Part shown: piece by piece, positions 1 through 5,570 of the stretch | How the letters are laid out: every line of letters begins with the position of its first letter | How positions within the stretch are numbered: the stretch's first letter is position 1 | Source of the DNA: Gammaproteobacteria bacterium | GTDB lineage: Bacteria > Pseudomonadota > Gammaproteobacteria > S012-40 | NCBI GenBank assembly: GCA_026982215.1 | Contig: JALSHN010000338.1 | Coordinates: 1 to 11,582 of the forward strand | Reading direction: 5' to 3' | Length of the DNA stretch: 11,582 bases | Program-made: the position numbers and the translations under genes | Notes under the pieces: generated by a model | What the model was told of the DNA's origin: nothing | The model's database searches: none | What the model saw: only the letters and a program-made list of their open reading frames with translations

Positions 1-46
1 ATTGATCCTGTGTGTAAGTGGACGGGGCGTCTTTCTTCTTTTCCAT
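1..46 (-). CDS. Possible 5' end of the next leftward gene (partial, unidentified)
   Basis: On the minus strand an ATG at 46-44 opens a frame that stays open to the left edge and reads MEKKKDAPSTYTQDQ. A second in-frame ATG lies at 67-65. Neither start has a convincing Shine-Dalgarno sequence. The usual neighbour downstream of dnaA is dnaN, whose product normally begins MKF- or MRF-like, and this peptide does not resemble that. A short charged N-terminus followed by a Tyr-x-x-x-Gln stretch would be compatible with a GyrB-type start, but 15 residues are too few to decide. The true downstream gene may instead start beyond the window. Low confidence that this is a gene start at all. Confidence 0.22.
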   Translation of the reverse strand, partial: MEKKKDAPSTYTQDQ

Positions 47-115
47 CAATGTGTTGTCCAGGGTCATTCCGGTGGATGGCAGCGGGGAGCACCCTTGTCC
101 AACCTGTGTATCGAT

Positions 116-124
116 TGTGGATAA
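116..124 (-). promoter_or_regulatory. DnaA box, perfect consensus
   Basis: The plus strand reads TGTGGATAA, whose reverse complement is TTATCCACA, the high-affinity DnaA binding consensus TTATNCACA. It lies in the region just beyond the 3' end of dnaA and points opposite to the box at 162-170. Confidence 0.65.
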
Positions 125-161
125 CTCCAGGGGGAAGTAGGTGATTCGAGTTGTACGCACC

Positions 162-170
162 TTGTCCACA
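162..170 (+). promoter_or_regulatory. DnaA box variant TTGTCCACA
   Basis: This is one mismatch (A to G at position 3) from TTATCCACA. It abuts the dnaA stop codon (171-173 on the minus strand). TTGTCCACA is a commonly used variant box in GC-rich bacteria. Together with the perfect box at 116-124 it supports DnaA binding in this region. Confidence 0.5.
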
Positions 171-1556
171 TCATGTGCTCAAGCTCCTCAACAGATTGCG
201 GTAGTCCTCGTCGATACGGGCGTCTTGTTCGCGCAGTTCCTGGACTTTGCGGCAGGCATGGAGCACGGTGGTGTGGTCGCGCCCTCCGAAGGCCTCGCCG
301 ATCTCGGGCAGACTGTGGTTGGTGAGTTCCTTGGCCAGTGCCATGGCGATCTGTCGGGGGCGGGCGATGGAGCGGGTGCGTTTCTTGGAGAGTAGGTCGG
401 TGTAGCGGATCTTGTAGTATTCGGCCACCGTCTTTTGGATGTTGTCGATGGTGATCAGTTTTTCTTGCAGTGCCAGCAGGTCTTTGAGGGCCTCGCGTAC
501 GAAATCCACGTCGATCTCCCGGCCGGTGAAGCGGGCATTGGCCACCACCCGGCGCAGTGCTCCTTCCAGCTCGCGGATGTTGGAGCGAATGCGTTTGGCG
601 ATGAAGAAGGCCACTTCCTGAGGGAGTTCTACTTCCATCTCCTGGGCCTTCTTCAGCAGGATCGCCACCCGCGTCTCCAGCTCGGGAGGCTCCACGGCCA
701 CGGTGAGCCCCCAGCCGAAACGGGATTTGAGGCGTTCCTCCAGACCATTGACCTCTTTGGGGAAGCGATCGCAGGTGAGTACCACTTGCTGCTGTTCTTC
801 CAGCAGGGCATTGAAGGTGTGGAAGAACTCTTCTTGGGAGCGTTCCTTGCCGGCGAAGAATTGGATGTCATCGATGAGCAGCACGTTGAGGGTGCGGTAG
901 AACTTCTTGAATCGGTCGATGGCGTTGTGCTGCAGGGCCTTGACCATGTCCTGTACGAAGCGTTCGGAGTGCAGATAGGCCACGCGGGCGTTCGGGCGTT
1001 CCTTGAGGATCTGGTTGCCGATGGCGTGCATCAAGTGGGTCTTGCCCAGCCCTACGCCGCCGTAGATGAACAGTGGGTTGTAGGATCGGCCGGGGTTGTT
1101 GGCCACTTGCTCCGAGGCGGCGCGGGCCATCTGATTGGATTTGCCTTGGACGAAGCTGTCGAAGGTGAAGGCCGGATTGAGGTTGGTGCGCATGGCATTG
1201 GGGGTCTCTTCGCGCACCACCACGCGTGACGCCGGGGGCCGGGTGGCTTGACGGGGAGCCGGGGAGGGGGGCGTCCGTTTCGGGGTAGGATCGCGAGTCG
1301 CCCCTTCTCCCCCATCACCGGGGTTGCCGATACACAGCTCCACCTGCCAGCCGGGAGCCACGGTCTCCAGCGTTTCCTGGATCCGCTCCAGGAAGCGGGT
1401 GCGGATCCAGTCTTGGACGAAGCGGTTGGGGGCATAGAGATGCAGGGTCTCATCCCCTTCCCGGGCCCTCAGGGCGCTGATCCAGGTCTTGTAGTGCTGC
1501 GGCGGCAGCTCGGCGGCGAGTCGCTCCAGGCAGCGGTCCCACAAGGCGTGTGTCAC
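171..1556 (-). CDS. dnaA: Chromosomal replication initiator protein DnaA
   Basis: AAA+ ATPase that binds DnaA boxes, opens oriC and loads the DnaB helicase; it also regulates transcription, including of its own gene. Using the GTG at 1556 the protein has 461 residues, close to the E. coli length of 467. Domain I (about 1-85) has the expected start VTHALWDRCLERL. A Pro/Arg-rich linker (domain II) spans about 88-115. The AAA+ core has Walker A GGVGLGKT (166-173) and Walker B VLLIDD (225-230). The C-terminal domain IV carries the DNA-binding signature GGRDHTTV (from 424). An in-frame upstream GTG at 1613 would add 19 residues unlike the family. The GTG at 1556 is preferred because AAGGA sits 9 nt upstream and the homologous N-terminus begins there. 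The gene is transcribed divergently from rpmH, as in E. coli. DnaA boxes at both ends suggest autoregulation and origin function. Confidence 0.97.
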   Translation of the reverse strand: MTHALWDRCLERLAAELPPQHYKTWISALRAREGDETLHLYAPNRFVQDWIRTRFLERIQETLETVAPGWQVELCIGNPGDGGEGATRDPTPKRTPPSPAPRQATRPPASRVVVREETPNAMRTNLNPAFTFDSFVQGKSNQMARAASEQVANNPGRSYNPLFIYGGVGLGKTHLMHAIGNQILKERPNARVAYLHSERFVQDMVKALQHNAIDRFKKFYRTLNVLLIDDIQFFAGKERSQEEFFHTFNALLEEQQQVVLTCDRFPKEVNGLEERLKSRFGWGLTVAVEPPELETRVAILLKKAQEMEVELPQEVAFFIAKRIRSNIRELEGALRRVVANARFTGREIDVDFVREALKDLLALQEKLITIDNIQKTVAEYYKIRYTDLLSKKRTRSIARPRQIAMALAKELTNHSLPEIGEAFGGRDHTTVLHACRKVQELREQDARIDEDYRNLLRSLST

Positions 1557-1565
1557 GGTCGGGCG

Positions 1566-1570
1566 TCCTT
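1566..1570 (-). promoter_or_regulatory. Ribosome binding site that fixes the dnaA start
   Basis: On the minus strand AAGGA lies 9 nt before the GTG at 1556-1554. The alternative upstream GTG at 1613-1611 is preceded by the DnaA-box repeat and has no Shine-Dalgarno match, so this site decides in favour of the shorter protein. Confidence 0.65.
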
Positions 1571-1610
1571 GAACGCGATTGGGAGGGAGGTGCGAGTTTA
1601 CCCCGCATTT

Positions 1611-1632
1611 CACAACTTATCCACAACTTGTC
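1611..1632 (+). repeat. 11-bp tandem direct repeat containing DnaA boxes
   Basis: Two adjacent 11-bp units, CACAACTTATC (1611-1621) and CACAACTTGTC (1622-1632), differ at one base. Each unit contains the start of a DnaA box, so the boxes recur with an 11-bp period, roughly one helical turn, on the same DNA face. The repeat lies just upstream of the dnaA coding start. Confidence 0.7.
1617..1625 (+). promoter_or_regulatory. DnaA box, perfect consensus
   Basis: TTATCCACA matches the high-affinity DnaA consensus exactly. It is 61 bp upstream of the dnaA GTG start and about 24 bp upstream of the rpmH -35 element. It could serve origin function, dnaA autorepression, or both. Confidence 0.7.
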
Positions 1633-1648
1633 CAGGGGCGTGTTTGCA

Positions 1649-1677
1649 TTGACTTTCCCCCAGGGGGACAGTATCTT
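1649..1677 (+). promoter_or_regulatory. Sigma70-type promoter for rpmH operon
   Basis: A -35 TTGACT (1649-1654; consensus TTGACA) and a -10 TATCTT (1672-1677; consensus TATAAT) are separated by 17 bp, the optimal spacing. Transcription would start near 1684, giving a leader of about 45 nt before rpmH. A strong promoter is expected because L34 is needed in ribosomal quantities. The spacer contains a short palindrome, reported separately. Confidence 0.7.
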
Positions 1678-1688
1678 TTCACGCCTTT

Positions 1689-1703
1689 TTCGACTTGGTC
1701 GAA
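1689..1703 (+). promoter_or_regulatory. Inverted repeat in the rpmH leader
   Basis: TTCGAC (1689-1694) and GTCGAA (1698-1703) form perfect 6-bp arms around a TTG loop. The element lies between the predicted transcription start and the rpmH ATG, so it could fold as a hairpin in the 5' leader or act as an operator. Its function is unknown. Confidence 0.4.
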
Positions 1704-1727
1704 GATCAAAACCCGGGAATCGCTATC

Positions 1728-1862
1728 ATGAAGAGAACTTATCAGCCGCACAATCTGCGTCGTAAACGTACCCACGGTTTCCGTGCCCGTATGCGTACCA
1801 AAGGTGGGCGCCGCGTGTTGGCCGCGCGTCGCGCCAAGGGCCGGGCCCGCCTGGCGGTGTGA
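1728..1862 (+). CDS. rpmH: 50S ribosomal protein L34
   Basis: Small, very basic protein of the large ribosomal subunit, 44 residues, the usual bacterial L34 length (46 in E. coli). It begins MKRTYQPHNLRRKRTHGFRA, the nearly invariant L34 signature, and continues with RMRTKGGRRVLAARRAKGRARL. The frame from ATG to TGA is intact. A modest GGGA lies about 9 nt before the ATG. It is the first gene of the rightward unit, behind a good promoter, and is followed immediately by the RNase P protein gene as in nearly all bacteria. Confidence 0.97.
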   Translation: MKRTYQPHNLRRKRTHGFRARMRTKGGRRVLAARRAKGRARLAV

Positions 1863-1863
1863 G

Positions 1864-2250
1864 GTGAGGGAGGCGGCGGTCGAGGAGGTGGGGCCTCGGC
1901 GGCCTGCGGTATCCGCCCCGCCCCCGGGGCGCCTGCGTGCCAAGGCCGAGTTTTCCCACGTCTTCGCCCGGCCAGACCGGGTGTTGCACGGCCGTTTCTT
2001 CAAACTCCTCGCCCGGCGCAACTCCGTTGCCATCCCCCGCCTCGGACTGGCCATCGCCCGTAAGCACAGTCGTACCGCGGTGCGCCGCAATCTCCTCAAA
2101 CGCTTGAGCCGGGAGACGGTCCGCCGCCACCGAGAGACCCTCGCCGGCTGGGATGTGGTCATTCTCTCCCGGCCGCAGGTGTGGGAGGGCGATCGCCGTG
2201 AGTTGCGCGAGGAACTGGATGGCTTGCTGACGAAATTGGGCCGCTCATGA
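1864..2250 (+). CDS. rnpA: Ribonuclease P protein component
   Basis: Protein subunit of RNase P; it assists the catalytic RNA in removing 5' leaders from precursor tRNAs. The family core is visible: RLRAKAEFSHVFARPDR, then FKLLARRN, then RLGLAIARKHSRTAVRRN, ending the RNR-type RNA-binding helix with RRNLLKRLSRE. The frame is also open upstream into rpmH, from an ATG at 1783, but an 80-nt overlap would be abnormal. The likely starts are GTG 1864, one base after the rpmH stop (128 residues), or GTG 1888 (120 residues, nearer the E. coli length of 119). AGGGAGG at 1867-1873 lies rather far (14 nt) upstream of 1888, and GAGGAG touches it directly. Either start is possible. The stop overlaps the yidD start (ATGA). 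Confidence 0.9.
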   Translation: MREAAVEEVGPRRPAVSAPPPGRLRAKAEFSHVFARPDRVLHGRFFKLLARRNSVAIPRLGLAIARKHSRTAVRRNLLKRLSRETVRRHRETLAGWDVVILSRPQVWEGDRRELREELDGLLTKLGRS

Positions 2251-2477
2251 TCTCTCGTGTGTTGATCCTGATCATCCGCGGTTACCGCTATTTCCTCAGT
2301 CCCTATCTGGGGTCCAGTTGTCGCTACCATCCCACCTGTTCCGCTTATGCCATGGAGGCCTTGGCACGTCATGGCGCTTGGCGGGGGGGGTGGCTGGCCC
2401 TGCGGCGGATCCTGCGTTGTCACCCCTGGCACGAGGGCGGCGTCGATCCCGTGCCCGAACTCCGGCAGAAGAAATAA
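2247..2477 (+). CDS. yidD: Membrane protein insertion efficiency factor YidD
   Basis: Small membrane-associated protein of 76 residues that aids YidC-dependent insertion of inner-membrane proteins. It begins with an amphipathic or hydrophobic segment, MISRVLILIIRGYRYFLSP, followed by the family signature CRYHPTCSAYA (Cys residues near 25 and 31) and a C-terminal RCHPWHEGGVDPVP. Its ATG overlaps the rnpA TGA (ATGA), and its own TAA shares one base with the yidC ATG (TAATG). The rnpA-yidD-yidC order is the conserved arrangement. The length is typical or slightly short for the family (85 in E. coli). Confidence 0.95.
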   Translation: MISRVLILIIRGYRYFLSPYLGSSCRYHPTCSAYAMEALARHGAWRGGWLALRRILRCHPWHEGGVDPVPELRQKK

Positions 2478-4177
2478 TGGAAAACCAAAGGCTCATTCTC
2501 TTCCTCGCCCTGGCGATGGTCACGCTGTTGTTGTGGGAGGCCTGGCAGAGCGACTATGGACCCCGTCCCACGCCGGTGGCCCAGGCCCCGGCGCAAAGCG
2601 ATGCCGATGTCCCGGCAGTGCCATCCCAGGCGGACACGGTAGCCACGGATTCGTCAGAGCCGGCCTCGCCGGGTGACGTGCCTCACCAGGCAGCGGCCGA
2701 TGTCCCGGCGGAATCGGTGAAGGAGGCCGAGGGGGTGGTGCGCGGTGAGCGGGTCCGGGTGATCACCGATCTGTTGGACGTGATCATCGATACCACCGGC
2801 GGTGACGTGCGCAAGGTCCGGCTGCTGAAATATCCCCTGAGTGTGGACGATCCCACCCCGTTCACGCTGATGAGCGATACACCCGAGCGGTTCTATGTCG
2901 CCCAGAGCGGTTTCGTCTCCCGGCAGCCCGCGCCTGATCACTACGCCCGTTTCCAGGCCGAGGCCTCCACCTACACGCTCGGGGAGGGGCAGGATTCGCT
3001 GCAGGTGCCGCTGACCTGGACCAGTCCCGAGGGGGTGAAGGTCACCAAGGTGTACACTTTCCACCGTGGGCGCTATCTCATCGACCTGGAGCACCGCCTG
3101 GAAAACGGCCTGGATCAGCCCTGGGCCGGGCGTATCTATCGCCAGTTCCAGCGCAATGAATTCAGTGATCCCAACAAATCCGCCTTCATCTACACCTTCA
3201 CCGGCGGGGCGGTCTCCACCCCCGACAAACCCTACGAGAAGATCGGCTTCGACGAGATGGATAACTGGCGCTCACCCCAGGAGCTGGCTCAAGGGGTGTG
3301 GGTGGCCTTCCTGCAGCACTATTTCGTCACCGCCTGGATCCCGGATCAGAACGAGGCCGAGCGCCTCTACACCCGCCAGGTGAACGGACCGCGCTATATT
3401 CTCGGCATGGCCGCGGCGCCGGTGGAGGTGGCCCCTGGGGAGACGGCCACCTTCCGCTCCCAGCTTTATCTCGGACCCAAAGAGCACGACCGTCTGGTGG
3501 AGGTCCACCCCACCCTCAAACTCACCGTCGATTACGGGGTGATGACCTTCCTCGCCGAACCGCTGTTCTGGTTGCTCAAGCAGTTCCACAGCTTCACCGG
3601 CAATTGGGGCTGGTCCATCATCTTGCTCACCCTGTTGATCAAACTGGCCTTCTATAAATTGTCCGAGGCCAGTTACCGTTCGATGGCCAACATGCGTCGC
3701 CTGACGCCCAAGCTGCAGGCCTTGCGCGAGCGTTACGGCGAGGATCGCCAACGCCTGTCACAGGCGATGATGGAGCTCTATCGCCGCGAGAAGATCAACC
3801 CCTTGAGCGGTTGTTGGCCCATCCTGGTGCAGATTCCCGTATTCCTGGCCCTCTACTGGGTGTTGTTGGAGAGTGTCGAGTTGCGCATGGCGCCGTGGAT
3901 CCTGTGGATCCACGATCTCTCCACCAAGGATCCCTACTATGTGCTGCCGATCCTCATGGGCTTGTCCATGTATGTGCAGCAAAAGCTCAACCCCACGGCG
4001 GGGATGGATCCCACCCACCAGAAGGTGCTGCAATTCTTGCCCATCATCTTCACTTTGTTCTTCGCCTTCTTCCCTTCCGGGCTGGTGCTCTACTGGTTGG
4101 TGAACAACACCCTTTCCATCGCCCAGCAGTGGTACATCATCCGTAAGCTGGAGAAGGCCTCGACCAAGAGCGGATGA
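2477..4177 (+). CDS. yidC: Membrane protein insertase YidC
   Basis: Inner-membrane insertase of the YidC/Oxa1/Alb3 family, acting alone or with SecYEG. The protein is 566 residues (E. coli 548). TM1 is at about 5-22. A low-complexity Pro/Ala-rich stretch links it to a large periplasmic beta domain (about 75-360). The conserved five-helix core follows, with WGWSIILLTLLIK, NPLSGCWPILVQIP, DPYYVLPILMG and FPSGLVLYWLVNN. The conserved positive charge in the hydrophilic groove is Lys389, where E. coli has Arg366; Lys is also used in pseudomonads. After it the sequence reads FYKLSEASY where many homologues have Pro instead of Lys, a small oddity. The ATG at 2477 is chosen because TM1 starts there; the frame is open further upstream only as a shadow over yidD. 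The stop overlaps mnmE (ATGA). Confidence 0.97.
   Translation: MENQRLILFLALAMVTLLLWEAWQSDYGPRPTPVAQAPAQSDADVPAVPSQADTVATDSSEPASPGDVPHQAAADVPAESVKEAEGVVRGERVRVITDLLDVIIDTTGGDVRKVRLLKYPLSVDDPTPFTLMSDTPERFYVAQSGFVSRQPAPDHYARFQAEASTYTLGEGQDSLQVPLTWTSPEGVKVTKVYTFHRGRYLIDLEHRLENGLDQPWAGRIYRQFQRNEFSDPNKSAFIYTFTGGAVSTPDKPYEKIGFDEMDNWRSPQELAQGVWVAFLQHYFVTAWIPDQNEAERLYTRQVNGPRYILGMAAAPVEVAPGETATFRSQLYLGPKEHDRLVEVHPTLKLTVDYGVMTFLAEPLFWLLKQFHSFTGNWGWSIILLTLLIKLAFYKLSEASYRSMANMRRLTPKLQALRERYGEDRQRLSQAMMELYRREKINPLSGCWPILVQIPVFLALYWVLLESVELRMAPWILWIHDLSTKDPYYVLPILMGLSMYVQQKLNPTAGMDPTHQKVLQFLPIIFTLFFAFFPSGLVLYWLVNNTLSIAQQWYIIRKLEKASTKSG
3894..3914 (+). repeat. Perfect 9-bp inverted repeat inside yidC
   Basis: CGTGGATCC (3894-3902) and GGATCCACG (3906-3914) flank a TGT spacer. 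It falls in codons for the conserved WILWIHDLS stretch of YidC, so it may be a by-product of coding the repeated Trp-Ile. It could still form a hairpin in the mRNA. Confidence 0.45.
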
Positions 4178-5517
4178 ACAGCGACACCATCGCCGCGGTG
4201 GCCACCCCGCCGGGTCGGGGCGGGGTGGGGATCGTGCGGGTGTCCGGACCCCGGGCGTTGGAGGTGGCGCGTGCCTTGACCGGCGAGCTGCCACCCCCCC
4301 GTCATGCCCGCTACGGCCCGGTACGCGATCGCCAGGGACGGGTGGTGGATCGCGGCATCACCCTCTATTTTCCCGCACCCCATTCCTATACCGGTGAGGA
4401 CGTGGTGGAGTTTCAGATCCACGGCGGGCCGGTGTTGCTGGATCTGTTGCTGGCCGAGATCCTGGCCTTGGGGGTGCGGCAGGCCGAACCGGGTGAGTTC
4501 ACCCGCCGTGCCTTTCTCAACGATAAACTCGATTTGGCCCAGGCCGAGGCGGTGGCCGACCTCATCCACGCCTCCACCGAGGCGGCGGCGCGAGCGGCCG
4601 GCAACACCCTCTCCGGCGGTCTCTCCCAGGCGGTTCAGCAACAAGTGGCGGCGTTGGTGGAATTGCGTTGCTACGTGGAAGGGGCCATCGATTTCGCCGA
4701 CGAGGAGATCGATTTCCTCGCCGACGACCAACTGGCTCAGCGCTTGCAGCGTTTGATCCAGGGCATCGAGGCGCTGCGCCGCCGGGCCCAACAGGGGGCG
4801 GTGCTCAACGAAGGGCTGCGGGTGGTGATCCTTGGGCGGCCCAATGCCGGCAAATCCAGTCTGCTCAATCGCCTCAGCGGGCGCGAGACGGCCATCGTCA
4901 CCGCGATCCCCGGCACCACCCGTGATCTGGTGCGGGAACAGGTGCAGTTGGGCGGGATACCGTTGCAGGTGCTGGATACCGCCGGGTTGCGCGCCAGTGA
5001 CGACCCGGTGGAACAAGAAGGCATCCGTCGCGCCTGGGCCAGCCTCGCCGAGGCGGATCATTGCCTGTTGGTGGTGGACGACGCCCAAGGGCCGGGAGAA
5101 GAAGAGCGTGAGGTGGCCGCCCGCCTCCCCGACGGGGTCTCCCTCACCGTGGTGGCCAACAAGATCGACCTCTCCGGGAACCCTCCCGGGCCGTTCCAGT
5201 CTCCCTTGGGGAAGGGCGTGCGGTTGTCGGCCAAGACCGGGGAAGGCATGAGCTTTCTGGAAGAACGTCTGATGCGCCTTGCGGGGATTGAGACGCTGGA
5301 CGAGGGCTGTTTCCTCGCCCGCCGCCGTCATCTCCGTGCCTTGGAGGAGGCTGCCGAGGCCCTGGAACGGGCCGGTGAACTCTTGACCCAAGGTGCCGGC
5401 GAGCTGGTGGCCGAGGAACTGCGCATCGCCCAATCGGCCCTGGGACGGATCACCGGCGAGGTGGACCACGAGGACCTGTTGGACGAGATCTTCTCCCGCT
5501 TTTGTATCGGCAAGTGA
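4174..5517 (+). CDS. mnmE: tRNA uridine-5-carboxymethylaminomethyl(34) synthesis GTPase MnmE
   Basis: GTPase that, with MnmG, installs the (carboxymethyl)aminomethyl group at C5 of wobble uridine 34 in certain tRNAs, using methylene-tetrahydrofolate and GTP. The protein has 447 residues (E. coli 454). The N-terminal folate-binding domain starts MNSDTIAAVATPPGRGGVGI and includes PGEFTRRAFLNDKLDLAQAE. The inserted G domain has the P-loop GRPNAGKSS (221-229), GTTRD (247-251), DTAG (268-271) and NKID (from 329). The helical domain ends in the conserved C-terminal FCIGK with Cys444. All key motifs are present. The start overlaps the yidC stop (ATGA). The partner gene mnmG follows after a 52-bp gap. 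Confidence 0.97.
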   Translation: MNSDTIAAVATPPGRGGVGIVRVSGPRALEVARALTGELPPPRHARYGPVRDRQGRVVDRGITLYFPAPHSYTGEDVVEFQIHGGPVLLDLLLAEILALGVRQAEPGEFTRRAFLNDKLDLAQAEAVADLIHASTEAAARAAGNTLSGGLSQAVQQQVAALVELRCYVEGAIDFADEEIDFLADDQLAQRLQRLIQGIEALRRRAQQGAVLNEGLRVVILGRPNAGKSSLLNRLSGRETAIVTAIPGTTRDLVREQVQLGGIPLQVLDTAGLRASDDPVEQEGIRRAWASLAEADHCLLVVDDAQGPGEEEREVAARLPDGVSLTVVANKIDLSGNPPGPFQSPLGKGVRLSAKTGEGMSFLEERLMRLAGIETLDEGCFLARRRHLRALEEAAEALERAGELLTQGAGELVAEELRIAQSALGRITGEVDHEDLLDEIFSRFCIGK

Positions 5518-5521
5518 CAAA

Positions 5522-5533
5522 GCCCCCCGGGGC
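5522..5533 (+). other. GC-rich inverted repeat after mnmE
   Basis: GCCCC and GGGGC arms around a CC centre lie 4 bp past the mnmE stop codon. There is no T-run behind it, so it is not a classic intrinsic terminator. It could be an mRNA processing or stability hairpin, or chance in GC-rich DNA. Confidence 0.3.
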
Positions 5534-5550
5534 GCCGTAGACTCCCCCCG

Positions 5551-5570
5551 AGTTTCACGAGGTTTCACGA
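5551..5570 (+). repeat. 10-bp tandem direct repeat before mnmG
   Basis: AGTTTCACGA (5551-5560) is followed directly by GGTTTCACGA (5561-5570), identical in nine of ten bases. The last A is the first base of the mnmG ATG. Each copy contains GTTTCACG, equal to the left half of the canonical parS site, but in direct rather than inverted orientation. The GAGG at 5559-5562 can act as the mnmG ribosome binding site, 7 nt before the ATG. Confidence 0.55.

Larger units (their letters stand above)
1..170. other. Candidate origin segment downstream of dnaA (DnaA-box cluster)
   Basis: This is the non-coding or mostly non-coding stretch between the dnaA stop codon and whatever lies to the left. It holds a perfect DnaA box on the minus strand (TTATCCACA, 124-116) and a near-consensus box TTGTCCACA at 162-170. 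Weaker matches are TTGTCCAGG at 54-62, TTGTCCAAC at 95-103, and minus-strand TTACACACA (17-9) and CGATACACA (113-105). Clusters of DnaA boxes next to dnaA are characteristic of oriC in gammaproteobacteria such as Pseudomonas. No strongly AT-rich unwinding element and no GATC cluster are visible, so the replication start itself is inferred. Confidence 0.5.
1557..1727. other. dnaA-rpmH intergenic region, candidate oriC segment
   Basis: This divergent intergenic region holds a perfect DnaA box (1617-1625), a second degenerate box one helical turn away (1628-1636), the rpmH promoter, and an inverted repeat in the rpmH leader. In Pseudomonas and relatives the rpmH-dnaA gap is a mapped origin, so a role in initiation or dnaA control is plausible by analogy. 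Two or more good boxes plus an AT-rich element would make this firmer; only one perfect box is visible here. Confidence 0.5.

Noticed and set aside
435..1229. Plus-strand open frame (264 codons) opposite dnaA
   Set aside because: It is complementary to the DnaA AAA+ region, has no family motifs, and its frame is explained by dnaA codon bias.
1..1727. E. coli-style SeqA/Dam origin (GATC cluster, 13-mers)
   Set aside because: Only isolated GATC sites occur in the two non-coding segments, and there is no convincing AT-rich 13-mer array. The origin call rests on DnaA boxes and gene context instead.
2318..2476. Extended N-terminus for YidC from an upstream start at 2318
   Set aside because: The extension overlaps yidD in another frame and is Arg-rich with no family match. 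The ATG at 2477 directly precedes the first membrane helix and couples to the yidD stop.
4090..5568. Long minus-strand open frame (492 codons) opposite mnmE
   Set aside because: It lies wholly opposite mnmE with its clear GTPase motifs. In GC-rich genes with G/C third positions the antisense frame is often open by chance. The translated peptide is rich in His, Gln and Gly with no recognisable domain.
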